From the NCBI RefSeq assembly GCF_000003815.2, contig NC_049980.1, positions 33,817,645-33,854,888 on the forward strand: a stretch of DNA of 37,244 nucleotides. The letters run 5' to 3'. The translations under genes were made by a program, and so were the position numbers. This stretch comes from Branchiostoma floridae. Lineage: Eukaryota; Chordata; Leptocardii; Amphioxiformes; Branchiostomatidae. Shown piece by piece: positions 20,965 through 32,261 of the stretch (position 1 is its first letter; every line of letters begins with the position of its first letter). The notes under the pieces are model-generated. The model saw only the letters and a list, made by a program, of their open reading frames with translations. It made no database searches and was not told the origin of the DNA.

Positions 20965-21648
20965 GGTTTTTTGGCCCCGTAATGGTTAAAAAGTCCCCCC
21001 CTGGTCTCAGGGTCCCTGAATGTTTAGAAAGTATTTTAGGGGGGATGGTGCCGGCATAAGGCCCTTAAACCGCCCAAGAGATTTCAGTAACCTTAACCAC
21101 GGACCTTACAGAGCATCTCAGAACATACAAGACTCGAGGTCGTTGAGTTCGAACTTCTCCGGGAATATGATCTAGCGATACCCGATGATGCGTCTCATGA
21201 GGCATTTAATGTGGAGCCATCGGTGGACATGCTCACAGAATGTGTAAAGAAAAACAAGGTGCTGAAGACACTGAGGCTTAGGTGGGGAGTCGGCCACGCT
21301 TCTTATATAGTTAACGGGAAGATACTAGTATACCATAGATATTGCAGCAGCCAGTCCCTCTCCAGTCTGTGTTCAGCGATTCGGGAGAACACAACTCTAG
21401 AGACGTTTGTGTTTGAGGGGATGCTTTCTCAATCAGAGTCCAGGGCAGCTATGATTTCTGAGCTGATACATAATAAGCCTAGCAACTACAAGGAACTCAT
21501 TATCACTTTGTTGGAATGGACGTCTGCTCATGTACAGAGCCTAATGCAGGGCCCGGTTATTCAAATCGGAGATACGAGTTTTATTCCCTTTACAGGCTAT
21601 ACACTGAATACAGGCTCATGTGTCCTTAGCAACAGCTTGAACAGGTGA
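20965..21648 (+). pseudogene. NLR LRR-region fragment next to gap
   Basis: Matches gene B from about 18345 to the C-terminus. Positions 20965-21110 match 18345-18470 only when many single-base insertions and homopolymer errors are allowed. From 21111 the match is near perfect ('MEPSVDMLTECVKKNKVLKT' from 21211), then a small deletion changes the frame and replaces the family tail, so the stop falls at 21648. The NACHT part is absent. It is either a decayed copy or the noisy end of a read misplaced in assembly. Confidence 0.75.
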
Positions 21649-22240
21649 ATTGATTGTTTAACCATGATATGCTTTACCACCAACAATACATCATAAAAAC
21701 CAATACATCCTAAATTTTCCCTCAACCGAGACGGGGGCTGATACCGATTTCCAAGCACCTTTGACCCTTTGCTGACGTCACACTTCCGGCCTGGATGTGT
21801 GATTTAGGCCTTGGGTCATGTCAACTTGATAAGGATCAGGGGACTGATCGAAAGCACGTTGGTAAGCACTTTATTTTCCGACGGATTTAGATATTCAAAT
21901 TGTAACATAACAACTAAATTTAGATTGATCCAACGGCTAGATAAAAAAAAAAAGTTTTGATTAGTATCCACTAGCCAACATTTCGTATTTTACAACTGGA
22001 CCAAATACAAGATGAACTTAAATTTCATTTCCGATATACAAAATATTATCCTTACGTTTTGTTTCCTGCCTATGGAGGCCTTCCTATATGTAAAGCTAGG
22101 AATTCGAAAATATAATAATGTTTACTGTATACTAACAACAGAACCTTTGACAAGAGCACGGCTATGCACACACCTTTGCGACGTTATAGTACTAGAAGCC
22201 TATCTTGAATTGGGTACCATATGAATATTCATGTATGCTT
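21649..22240 (+). repeat. Cassette 3' flank after LRR fragment, with insertion
   Basis: Same flank family as 8388-8850, interrupted by the Penelope piece at 21718-21913. Small frames here are not genes. Confidence 0.65.
21718..21913 (+). mobile_element. 5'-truncated Penelope-like element, 196 bp
   Basis: 'ccctcaaccgagacgggggc', 'tgctgacgtcacacttccgg' and 'aaggatcaggggactgatcgaaagca' match the right end of the element in gene B's intron with divergence. CTAAATTT flanks it on both sides (21710-21717 and 21914-21921), an 8-bp target duplication. It is plus orientation and keeps only the ORF end (LNRDGG) and terminal sequence. Confidence 0.8.
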
Positions 22241-23089
22241 TGACTCTGTATATACTTGACTTATAAACGTTATGATATCATTGTATTTTTATCCTGTACA
22301 TTATTGAAGGATGGCAGACGACATCTGAAAGTTTAGAGATTTCAATTTTCTGTTTACAAATTGTATACGTTTTTGTCCCCAACATTTCACGTACTAGTAT
22401 CAATGTAATTGTAAGATTCCAGGTAGAATAGTATAAAACTTTATGGTGACACCAATGGATATCGAAAGAAGACAAACTTTTGTAGACTGAATTAAAAGAA
22501 AATCCTGGAATGTTACTGTTGATAATGACAATGTAAAATTATTACTTTCATCATTGCCCTCCATCTTGTTGTAAGAGTCGCAAAGACAAAATCTATTATG
22601 AAAACACGTAAAGTAGAATACAGGTTTTTTTCATAGCATTAGAAAAATTAGCTGAAGCATTTGTGCATCGAAGAGATCAAAAATTTTGAACACATTTGCC
22701 ACCAATAGGTGGTGGTCTGTGCCTTATATATGCTATGTATATGTGCCATGATGCACGAATTGAAGTCAATAAAAGTTAACATGTCCATTTCTTTGTTTCT
22801 TCGTGACCTTAGAACCAGACCAATAAGCTTGTGATCGGTGTGGCCAGACTTGGTGACCAATCCTGCCATAAAAGTGTACATCCGAAAATAATTTCATCTG
22901 GTTGGTGGAATGTAGGAGTCAGATTTCTTTTATACAACCGGTTTATAGATCTACTCACTTTGCTTACGTTTCCATGTTTCTCACACATTCCTGCAGTTCT
23001 ACTTCTTGCTGCTGACACACAATCCGAAACGTGGCTAAGTTTCTGTGTATATATGTATGTGCGCATGTGTGTGGTCCATAATACCCCCC
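22241..23089 (+). repeat. Cassette flank between LRR fragment and locus C
   Basis: Parallels 8810-9507 and 36470-37244, including 'gtcaataaaagttaacatgt' near 22766. No gene seen. Confidence 0.65.
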
Positions 23090-23263
23090 TCACATTAGGC
23101 GAAAATCGATCGGAAAACGAGTCTGCGAGCTCTGAATTACGAGGAGGCATGACCCTGATGCCGACGAAGAAATGGCAAAGTTCCCCCCTTCCCGTCAGGG
23201 TCATGCCTCCTCGTAATGTAGAGCTCGCAGACTCGTCGTCCGATCGATTTTCGCCTAATGTGA
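23090..23263. mobile_element. Foldback/MITE-like element, copy 2 (complete)
   Basis: 174 bp with inverted repeats of about 69 bp and roughly four mismatches. The left arm starts 'tcacattaggcgaaaatcga' and the right arm ends 'tcgattttcgcctaatgtga'. Direct repeats 'gtggtccataata' (23071 on) and 'gtggtcaataata' (23264 on) may be a target duplication, with extra Cs on the left. No coding capacity. Confidence 0.8.
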
Positions 23264-23388
23264 GTGGTCAATAATAAGTGCTAAAAAGGGACCACTGATT
23301 TACAAAGTGTGTACAACTGTGTGCCTCAGTGTTTGGCCGCCGAAGTCACAAGATCTCACTCCCTGGTGATGAGTAACCTTACAAGACT

Positions 23389-23391
<3 letters not shown>

Positions 23392-23422
<31 letters not shown>
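23392..23422. repeat. (GT)n microsatellite joined to NACHT sequence
   Basis: Same tract as 9806-9850, but here directly abutting mid-NACHT exon sequence. Confidence 0.9.
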
Positions 23423-23425
<3 letters not shown>

Positions 23426-25691
23426 AATCAGACGCACCTGCTACTGCGCCTTTCTGCACAAAACGTTTCAGGAATACATGGCCGCCCGCTATATCAGTGG
23501 TCTGGTCATGGATGGAAGTAGCAGAGAAGAGGGAATGAAATGTGTTTGTCGCTTGTTTGGTATGTCAGATAGTACTGTTGTGAACAGGGAACTGGTGGTA
23601 TCTTGTCGTCGTAAGTACAGGGAGACGGTGCAAAACTGGTTACTTTTGATTCTGGGTGAGAATTCACGCCCACTGTTTGAAAGGTTTGCAAAGGAACTAA
23701 ACAAAGCCCAAACTGATGAGGACAGGGAACTTTTGTCACTTTTGTGTGTCATTTGGCTTGGGAGAAATCGTGCAGGTGGCAAATTGGCCGAGATTGTAGA
23801 ACCCTGTCTGTCTCAGCACGCAACAAACAACGTGGATAATTTTGATGACAGTGATCATGCCAATTGGTTTGTTGGTTTGGCACACGTTCTGACTTGCCAA
23901 AAGAAACTGCCCGCAAGCCACGGTACAAGTTTCATACAGCATCTCACAATAAACTGCCGTCTTGTACGTGCCAGACAAGAGAATCTCGATGTGTTGGAAA
24001 ACGCATTATCAGATTATGACGCAATGCGTTCTGTTACATTACTTTGGATTGACGATGATGTCAGAACTTTCTCTCTAGTGCGTGTATGCATACCAAGGTG
24101 TGGCACAGAGACTGTGGTCATATCCAGCAACCCTTTTGGTATTTCTTATTTGCCATTGTTAGGTTCGTTGGAACACTTGTCGACAGTAGCAAGGATAGAA
24201 CATGTACAGTTCTCCATTTGTATTGGTAATAATCCTGGAGAGGAAGATGAGCTAGAATTTTCAAAGTTTGACAGGCTGTTGGCCCGTATGGTTGAAAGTC
24301 ACACTCGTCTCAGGTCCTTTTTTTTAAGGTTAAATTTAGGTATTAGGAGGATGTTTTGTGAAGATAAGATATTCGGTAACCTAACAGCGACCCTACAGAG
24401 CATCTCAGAACATACAAGACTTGAGGTTGTTGAGTTCGAGCTTCCTGGAATATATTATATAGCGATAACCGAGAACCAACGTAAGACATATAATGTGGAG
24501 CCAATGGTACACAAACTCACAGAATGTGTAAAGAAAAACCAGGTGTTGAAGACACTGAGGCTTGGGTGGGGAAGCGGTCTGGTGTTAACAACCACTAAAA
24601 TATGCCATGGGAATTGTAGCGACGAGTCCCTCTCCAGCCTGTGCTCAGCGATCCGGGAAAACCGAACCCTGGAGACGCTGGTGATTGAGGGGATGATTTT
24701 TCACTCAGAGTGTAGGGCAGAGATGATTTCTGAGCTGTTACGTGATAAGCCTGGCAACTACAAGGAACTCAGTATCACTTTGTCCGACGACATTCTATCC
24801 ATTTCCGATGATCGGTGAATCAAATGGTGTTAGAACTCACTCTCTAATTCGCACATACATACCACGGTGTGGAGCAGAGAGTGTGATCATATGCAGCAGC
24901 CCAATTTCTTATTGCCATTGCACCAGCCTTAATATCTCTTACTTGCCATTGTTAAGTACCTTTGAACAATTGTCGGCAGTATCAAGGATAGAACATGTCA
25001 ATGCACAGTTCGTCATTAATATTGGTTATCCTGGAGAGCGAGATATAGAATTCTCAGAGTTTGACTGGCAGTTGGCCCGTATGATTAAAAGTCACACTCG
25101 TCTCGGTTCCTTAAGGTTAAAGATATGTTGTTTGATGACGTTGCATACGGACTCAAAAGTCAAGATATTCCGTAACCTAACCGCGACCCTACAGAGCATC
25201 TCAGAACATTCAAGACTCGAGATCGTTGATTTACAGCTTCCTGCGCAGGGGGAATATGTATATGATCTAGGGATACCAAATGGTGCGTCTCCGTGTGTAC
25301 AGAGCCAACATGAGACATTTAATGTTGAGCCATCGGTGGACATGCTGACAGAATGTGTGAAGAAAAACAAGGTGCTGAAGACGCTGAGGCTTAGGTGGAG
25401 AAAATGTTATAGTAAAGGCAACAAGAATAAGATATACCATGGGGAGTGCAGTCTAGCCTGTGCTCAGCGATCCGGAAAAACCGAACTCTGGAGACGCTGG
25501 TGGTTGGGGGGCTGATTTCTCACTCAGAGTGCAGGGCAGATATGATTTCTGAGCTGATACGTAATAAGCCTAGCAACTACAAGGAACTCAGTATCTCTTT
25601 GTCTAACAACATTTATGTAATTGAAGGAACCAATAATGTCTGCTCATGGCCAGAGCCTAATGCAGGGCCCGGTTCTTCAAGCCTGCTATAG
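23423..25691 (+). pseudogene. NLR locus C: truncated NACHT-LRR with repeated LRR half
   Basis: Homology to genes A and B begins mid-exon at 'agaatcagacgcacctgcta' (RIRRTCYCAFLHKTFQEY), right after a GT tract, so HEPN, CARD and both Walker motifs are missing. The first frame runs to a TGA at 24816-24818, just after SLSDDILSISDDR. A second LRR half restarts near 24830 in another frame ('IRTYIPRCGAESV'), equivalent to about 24057 onward. It is broken again near 25447, where some 13 bp are lost, and the last frame (to TAG at 25691) ends in EPNAGPGSSSLL. From 25538 it is nearly identical to gene B's end. Probably non-functional; an LRR-only product from an unseen upstream exon cannot be excluded. 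Confidence 0.8.
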
Positions 25692-26063
25692 ATAGTTTTA
25701 TTTCCTCCACAGAACCCAAAAGTCACTTCTATTTCTTACAAGGACAGTGCCCTTAGTAAGGTTGAACAGGTTAATTGCTTTTTTAACCCTGATATGCTTT
25801 ACCGCCAACAATACATTATAGAAATCTTTATATTCTAAGACATTTAGATTAATCCAACGATTAAGTAAACCAAGTTTTGATTGGTAGCTCGTACCGTCTA
25901 ACATTTCATATTTAACAATTGGACCAAATAACGTACATTTCACTTCGGATATACAAAATACTATCCTTACGTTCAGTTTTCTGCCTATGGAGGCCTTCCT
26001 ATGTAAAGTGAAAAATTCGTAAATATAAAAATTTTAACTGTATACTGAAAACACTTGACAAGA
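25692..26063 (+). repeat. Locus C 3' flank up to LINE insertion
   Basis: Cassette 3' flank, nearly identical to 18967-19338. It stops at 'ttgacaaga', where the LINE is inserted, and continues after the LINE at 30165 with 'aagagcacggctatgc'. Uninterrupted paralogues read 'cctttgacaagagcacggct'. Confidence 0.8.
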
Positions 26064-29000
26064 CTTGAAATACAAAAACCGAATGTCAGAGGTCACCGAG
26101 GTGCCAGGTAGCCATAATTTTTCTTCCTAACACCATCTTCTCTATCCATCGTAATCTCACAGTATACAGGCATAATTTTTTCCTAAATTCACATGTAGTG
26201 TTAAACTACATATTAAGCTTCCTGTTTTGTTGATTATTTCTGTGATTTTGAAACTTTTAACTGTACTATATCAGATCAGTTCCTCACTGTTCTCTGAAGT
26301 GGGGAGGGCACGGCACCCCGTAGACCTCAGGCCTCCCAATTTTATCACTCCGATTGTTAGAGAAAACTAGGTATCATGTAGGGATTACTCTATACCAATT
26401 TTGTGCATCATAGGGATAGATAAATTGTATGTAAAAACGCAATTTTGACTTGTGCTTCAGTATAAGTCTTAGTGCTGTTTTTTTGTGCTACTGACCCTTT
26501 TAGATCACAGATTGTATACGTTTCGAGACACATTGTAGCCTCCCTAAACTCGTGCAATATTGTGGCTTGCTGTTGTACTTCAAGCACTGTATATCTGTTC
26601 TAATTGTGTATTTTATTATCAGAGTGTGAATTTGTCTTTTAGACCTAGGAATATAGGTAAACCTGAAGTTAACGTAGTGGAATTTTTATCGGAGCATTCA
26701 TATGCAAATAAGTAGATGTGGCAATCTCAGCCTTGGGGTAAGATTCCTAGCTGTTTATTGATATGTAAATGTGAATGTGGCACTGTGCCAATGCTGTAAC
26801 CATATTACTTGACAATACGTTTTCCGTAGACAAGAATAACAATGGCGAACTCCGACAGTTGGCTAGTGCTGTTTATTTTAGCATTATTATTGTTCAATGA
26901 TGAAAAAGGTATAAAATTAGGCAATTCAATTGGAGATAACGTGATTACGTCACGTAATCAGATATGGACTACCACTATACATCATATATCTGCACTTAAC
27001 GTATGCATAAACCAAAGTTATGGACTTGAGAACTGCTCTGTTGACTGTACTCTTGTCGTCTGCGGGGACGTGGAGATAAACCCTGGCCCTGATACCACGG
27101 GACTGCACAGCTGGAAGAAGGGCGTGGTCTATGCATTCTACAATGTAGTTTCTCTTGTGCGTCACCTGGAAGAAATCCAGCATCTACTATTGGGGGGATC
27201 AAGGATACATGTACTGGGTCTCAACGAAACAAGACTGGCGGAAAGCATCCCCAACTCTGTGGTAGAAGTCAGTGGATACAACCTGTACAGGAGAGACAGA
27301 GACCGGCGCGGAGGCGGGGCTGGCGTCTACGTCAAACGGACTATCCCCTCCCAACGCCGATCAGATCTGGAACACACTGACCTTGAAGTTTGCTGTGTGG
27401 AGATAAAACCTGAAAAGGCGCGTAAGACACTGCTCGCGTGTATCTACCGGCCACCTATCTCAGGACGTAAGTGGAAGGACGCAGCAGATTCCTTTGTGCA
27501 CGATCTCAGCACCACTGCCGAAAACGAAAACGCCGATGTGATGATCATGGGCGATTTTAACGTGGATTTAATGAAATCAACAACTGAATCATCTTCTTTG
27601 GAATTTCTTATGGGTCTGTACCAACTTGTCCCACTCATACGCCAACCAACGCGTATAACAGAGCACTCGGCAACGTGCATAGACAACATATTCGTGTCGA
27701 ACCCTGACCGACACAAGCAGAGTCAAAGTGTCACCTGGGGTGCGTCCGACCACCATCTCATCCTGACGTGTGCTAAGGCAGGGGTGGAAACCGGGGGTGC
27801 CCGGACATGTGAGTACAGGAACTACAAACGCTACTGTCAGCAAGCTTTTATTGACAGCCTGAAAACAGTCCGCTGGGAGACAGTGTTAGACTGTGTAAAT
27901 GCCTCGGACGCATGGAACGCCTTCAAGGACATATTTCTACATGTGGCCGAAGTTCATGCTCCTATCAAAGAGAAGCAAGTGAAAGAAAAAGGCTGGTCTG
28001 CGCCATGGCTGACGGACAGTGTTAAAAACTTGATGGGCCAGAGAGATGCAGCGAGGCGCAAGGCCATCAAAACAGGGGAAGCAACAGACTGGGAATGCTA
28101 TAGGTCTCTCAGGAATCAAACAACTTCAGCTGTAAGGATGGCTAAGAAAAGTCACTTTGCAAGTGCTATTTCTGAAGCGGAAGGCAACCACAGTCTGATG
28201 TGGAAAATAATCAACACTTTTACGGGGAAAACTAAAAGCAAATGTCAAGTCCAGAAGGTACAACGACCTGACGATAGCTGTACATCAGAACCTACGGAAA
28301 TGGCTGAGGAGTTCAACAAGTACTTCTCGTCCTGTGCATCAAACCTTGCAAGTGACATCCCAGTGTCCAGTGACGACCCCGTTCGTCACGTACCTGAGTC
28401 AACATCAACGTTTTGCTTACAGCCAGTTGAAGAAACGACGGTGCTGAACGAGCTTCTTAAGCTCAAGACTAAAAAGGCTACAGGACTTGACAAGATCCCA
28501 TCTAAACTCCTGAAAGATTCTGCTCCAGTCATCGTCAAGCCGTTGACACACATCTTCAACCTGTCAATGTCAACGGGGCAAGTTCCAAATGACTGGAAAT
28601 TGGCTAGAGTCTCCCCAATATACAAAGCAGGGAACAGGGACAACGTTTCCAACTACCGTCCAGTGTCCGTGCTTAACGTGTCTTCCAAAGTCATGGAGAG
28701 AATCGTGCATAACCAGGTCGCGCACTTCATGGACAGAAATGGCCTACTTACGGCCCACCAGAGTGGATTCAGGAAACACCACAGTACAGGTACTGCTGTC
28801 CAGAAGGTCGTAGAAGTCATTAAATCTGCATTTAACGCCCATGAGGTCACGGTTGCGCTTTTCCTCGACCTTAGAAAAGCGTTTGACACTGTCAATCACG
28901 AAATCCTACTACGAAAACTGCAGAAGATGGGCTTTGACATCGGAACAGTAAACTGGTTTCGATCTTACCTCACGGATCGCCTTCAGTGTGTAGATGTACA

Positions 29001-30164
29001 AAACAAACAGTCCACGCTAACTCAAGTCACATGCGGAGTACCACAGGGGAGCGTCTTGGGACCTTTGTTGTTCTGTTTGTATGTGAATGACCTACCTCAA
29101 GTTGTGGAGAAGTGCAACATCCATATGTACGCCGACGACACTATTCTGTACTATTCGGCAAGCCTGCTGAGCGAGTGTGAAGAAGCTGTATCCGCAGACA
29201 TGGAAAGAGCTGCTAACTGGTTTAAAGAAAACAGGCTATCACTTCATCCCGACAAAACTAAATCTATGGTATTTGGTTTGTCTCAAAAACTACGTCACAC
29301 GGGGAAGACTGTTTCTGTAACAGATGGAGTTAACACATTCGAGCAGGTGAACACCTTCACGTACCTTGGAGTTACTATGGACTCAACTCTACAATGGTCA
29401 GATCACATTGAGAAAACTACCAAGAAGCTTCTGTCGGGTCTCGGTGCCTTATGTCGTGCCAAACCCTTTGTGACTAAGGAGATACTGCAGGTCATGTGCA
29501 GAACGCTGCTATACTCACATGTGGACTACTGTTCGACGGCATGGATGCCATCACTTTTAAATTCCAACAAGTCAAAAATGATGCAGTTGAGCAGGTTGTT
29601 AAACCGGGCTGCCAGAATCATTACAGGCAGTAGACGCAAGGACTGTATACCCACCGAAACCCTGTTGGCAGAGGCTGGGATGGAGTCACTTTCCGAACGA
29701 GCGAAAGGAAACATACTGGTTAACGTGTACAAGGCAGTTCACAACAAGGCGCCGTCCTACTTACAGAACATGTTTAAATGGATGTCTCCACCTGTGCTAC
29801 ACAGACGAACACGGTATGCTACAAAGCAGCTGTCGGAATGGGACCCCCACATGTTGAACGTACCAAAGGCTCACGTCCAGTCCTTCAGAGGTTGTCTGCA
29901 GTTCCAGGGCCCTACGTTGTGGAACGAACTTTCTGCCGTTCAGAGACAACAGACAACGCAAGCAACTTTTAAAAACGGACTGATGCAGTAATACTGTTGG
30001 CAGAACTTTCACCGTTATCGTATTCCTATAGTTAAGTTATATGACTGTGTAGTTATAAGTCGTGTATGGTGTCTGTTTTTATATGTGTCCAGAGAGTCCT
30101 GAAAAACAGGCTGAAGCCTGAGCGATGTACTCTGGTAAAACAAATAAAAATGAAAAATGAAATG
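26064..30164 (+). mobile_element. Full-length APE-type non-LTR retrotransposon (CR1/L2 group)
   Basis: Ends are set by comparison with empty sites in paralogous flanks ('gacaagagcacggc'). 'aaga' at 26060-26063 and 30165-30168 may be a 4-bp target duplication. It has a 5' UTR of about 780 bp, one ORF (26842-29991), and a 3' UTR of about 170 bp ending in a short A/TGA-rich tail ('aataaaaatgaaaaatgaaa'). Total about 4.1 kb. Single-ORF layout, motif spelling and the 'TLWNEL' C-terminal style fit the CR1/L2 group; I cannot fix the clade. Confidence 0.85.
26842..29991 (+). CDS. LINE polyprotein: 2A motif, APE endonuclease, reverse transcriptase
   Basis: 1049 residues, intact. It starts at the ATG in 'aacaatggcg'. 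Residues 6-20 are a hydrophobic stretch (WLVLFILALLLFN), then the 2A-type motif D76-V-E-I-N-P-G-P83 (27067-27090), which in viral and LINE examples makes the ribosome skip the Gly-Pro bond. This would release an 82-residue leader from the enzyme. The endonuclease has E129 (LGLNETR), GDFN (237-240) and SDHH (302-305). The RT has FLDLRKAFD (674-682), GVPQGS (732-737) and YADD (763-766). The C-terminus has 'GPTLWNEL'. All catalytic motifs are kept, so the copy may be competent for its own movement. Known LINEs of echinoderms and amphioxus carry such 2A leaders, so the motif as such is not new. Confidence 0.92.
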   Translation: MANSDSWLVLFILALLLFNDEKGIKLGNSIGDNVITSRNQIWTTTIHHISALNVCINQSYGLENCSVDCTLVVCGDVEINPGPDTTGLHSWKKGVVYAFYNVVSLVRHLEEIQHLLLGGSRIHVLGLNETRLAESIPNSVVEVSGYNLYRRDRDRRGGGAGVYVKRTIPSQRRSDLEHTDLEVCCVEIKPEKARKTLLACIYRPPISGRKWKDAADSFVHDLSTTAENENADVMIMGDFNVDLMKSTTESSSLEFLMGLYQLVPLIRQPTRITEHSATCIDNIFVSNPDRHKQSQSVTWGASDHHLILTCAKAGVETGGARTCEYRNYKRYCQQAFIDSLKTVRWETVLDCVNASDAWNAFKDIFLHVAEVHAPIKEKQVKEKGWSAPWLTDSVKNLMGQRDAARRKAIKTGEATDWECYRSLRNQTTSAVRMAKKSHFASAISEAEGNHSLMWKIINTFTGKTKSKCQVQKVQRPDDSCTSEPTEMAEEFNKYFSSCASNLASDIPVSSDDPVRHVPESTSTFCLQPVEETTVLNELLKLKTKKATGLDKIPSKLLKDSAPVIVKPLTHIFNLSMSTGQVPNDWKLARVSPIYKAGNRDNVSNYRPVSVLNVSSKVMERIVHNQVAHFMDRNGLLTAHQSGFRKHHSTGTAVQKVVEVIKSAFNAHEVTVALFLDLRKAFDTVNHEILLRKLQKMGFDIGTVNWFRSYLTDRLQCVDVQNKQSTLTQVTCGVPQGSVLGPLLFCLYVNDLPQVVEKCNIHMYADDTILYYSASLLSECEEAVSADMERAANWFKENRLSLHPDKTKSMVFGLSQKLRHTGKTVSVTDGVNTFEQVNTFTYLGVTMDSTLQWSDHIEKTTKKLLSGLGALCRAKPFVTKEILQVMCRTLLYSHVDYCSTAWMPSLLNSNKSKMMQLSRLLNRAARIITGSRRKDCIPTETLLAEAGMESLSERAKGNILVNVYKAVHNKAPSYLQNMFKWMSPPVLHRRTRYATKQLSEWDPHMLNVPKAHVQSFRGCLQFQGPTLWNELSAVQRQQTTQATFKNGLMQ

Positions 30165-31056
30165 AAGAGCACGGCTATGCACACACCTTTATAGCATTAG
30201 AAACCTTTCTTGTATTGGATATCATGGATCTCATATATGCTTTGACTATGTATGGACTTTGAGACTTGTACGTAATGATCACTAAAATGAAGGCTGACGG
30301 CATTTGAATGTTTACAATTTTCTGCTTACAAACTGTATAAGTTTTTGTTCCTCACATTTCATTTAATTGTATACTCCAGGAAGTGTTCAACTTAAGTGTG
30401 TAACACCAATCGATACGAAAATAAAACTTTTGTAGACTGGATTAAAAAAGGCATCTTTTGAATGTTACTGTTACTATGACAATATAAAATTATCAATTTT
30501 ATCATTGCCCCACATGCTGTTGTATAAGTGTGGCAAAGACAAACCTATTGAATTCTGAAAACATGTAAGTAAAATACAGGTTTGCATAGCATTAGAAAAT
30601 CAGCTGAAACATTTTTGCATCGAAGAGGAAGAGATCAAAGATTTTGAACATGCTTTCCACCACTGGGATATTGTCTGTGCCTTATATGTGCTATCTATAT
30701 GTGTCATGATACATGAATGTCAAATGTACATTTTTGCCATAAAAGGTAACATGACCATTTCCTTGGTTTCTTCATGACCATAGAACCAGGCCAATAATCT
30801 GGTAATCGGTGTGGTCAGACTTGGTGACCAAACCTGCCATCAAAGCTTCCATGGGTTCATCCGAAAATAATTTCATCTGGTTGGCAGAATTATTTTAAAA
30901 CCAGCTAGTAATCACTTTGCTTATGTTTCGATGTCTCTCAGACACATTCCTCAGAGCTTCTAACTCCAGTTCTGCTTCTCGCCACTACATATAGACGATG
31001 TAGGTGGCGCTTTTACACAAGAACATAATCCCAAATGTAACTAAATTTGAATTTGT

Positions 31057-31060
<4 letters not shown>
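30165..31060 (+). repeat. Cassette flank after LINE
   Basis: Continuation of the 3' flank split by the LINE, then the upstream flank of gene D. It parallels 8770-9500, is more diverged, and lacks the foldback element. No gene seen. Confidence 0.65.

Positions 31061-31093
<33 letters not shown>
31061..31093. repeat. (GT)n microsatellite upstream of gene D
   Basis: Pure GT run of about 32 bp at the conserved cassette position. Confidence 0.9.
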
Positions 31094-31129
31094 TGTGCCT
31101 GCATGTGTGTGCATGTGTGTGCGACAAAG

Positions 31130-31631
31130 AATACAACCACTTCAGGGGAATCAGTGACATTTATTCGTCCCAAACCAGACAGGCTGAGAACACGTGGAGG
31201 TGGTCCCTGGACAGGCCACGGCAGGTTCTGGGGACAGGCGGGATTGCGGACTGGAAAAAAGGCTAACTTCTTTAATATAATCACTTTTCTGACACAGATG
31301 CACACGGGAGCGCATCAACAAGTATGGTCCATCCTCCAGAAATATCAAATTCTGAAGCAGTCAGTCGACGTAACACTTGTTGCATGCCTTGTGAGAGTGT
31401 GACACGACATCTAACGGCATATAAATATATAACTGTGCCGTCACATGATGCCTGTCCATAAAATATGGCCTCACGACTTCATCCTTAGCAAACTTAGTGC
31501 TGAGGAACTGCTTTCAGCTGAGACTCGCTTCGTCACGACTATTTAACATCAGATGGGGCATAAATACAAGCATCGGAACCTGTAAATTCCTTATTTACAA
31601 CGGAAGATTCGTCGCAAGATTATTAGCGATC
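31130..31631. repeat. NLR upstream repeat, copy 3
   Basis: One partial 360-bp unit plus the 350-bp block, as at 1140-1660 and 10611-11140. Deletions (about 23 bp near 31515 and about 15 bp near 31590) show that the small minus-strand frame seen in other copies is not under coding constraint. Confidence 0.65.
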
Positions 31632-32133
31632 ACTTTATTTTATTTTATTTAACCAGGAGTAATACCGCTCAGATCCAACCTAGACCTGTTTTTCAGGTAA
31701 TCCTGGGCAGAAACAATTACACAATAACATTAAATAATCACACAACAACACCACATAACAACATAGCTGTAAAGTATCGTTGCTAAGCCACTGGGTGTAA
31801 TTGGCGCCCAAATGTCCTAAACTTCATCATGCTACGTGTTTCCTGAGGAAGCTTGTTCCACAGCTGCACACCGTAGTGCTGCAGACTGCCGCGAAATGAC
31901 GTCACTCTGACAGGTGGCAACTGAAGTATCGACATGTATCAAGCTATTCTTAATCGACCGGATTGCTGTAGCCTCACGAAGCTTTCCACGAAACCGCCTT
32001 CCGAGAGGGACGTAAAACGGGGGTCCCATGCTCGAGGAGGTGCTTCTACCACGTTAATCAGCCTCATTACTCATTGGGTATCTACTGGCTTGCAAAATAC
32101 ACCAGATGTTATTATTATTATCATTATTAATTT
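31632..32133 (-). mobile_element. 3' end of a LINE, minus strand
   Basis: Read on the minus strand, the sequence ends in an ATAAA-rich tail (complement of 'tttattttattttatttaac'). It carries a C-terminal coding remnant of the type 'YGVQLWNKLPQETR' (about 31830-31890), common at the end of CR1/L2-group ORFs. It replaces about 77 bp present at the same place before gene B (11146-11222). Heavily 5'-truncated and non-coding overall. Confidence 0.65.
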
Positions 32134-32261
32134 TCATGAATAGAACGGACCAGTCCATTTACTTGTATCCGTATAAGGCTTCAGAACCGTCCTTGACCTC
32201 AGTCAGGGTCACCGGACTGGTTTAATCAACTGCTTTCTGTAAACGCGTTTTGGTTTGTTCA

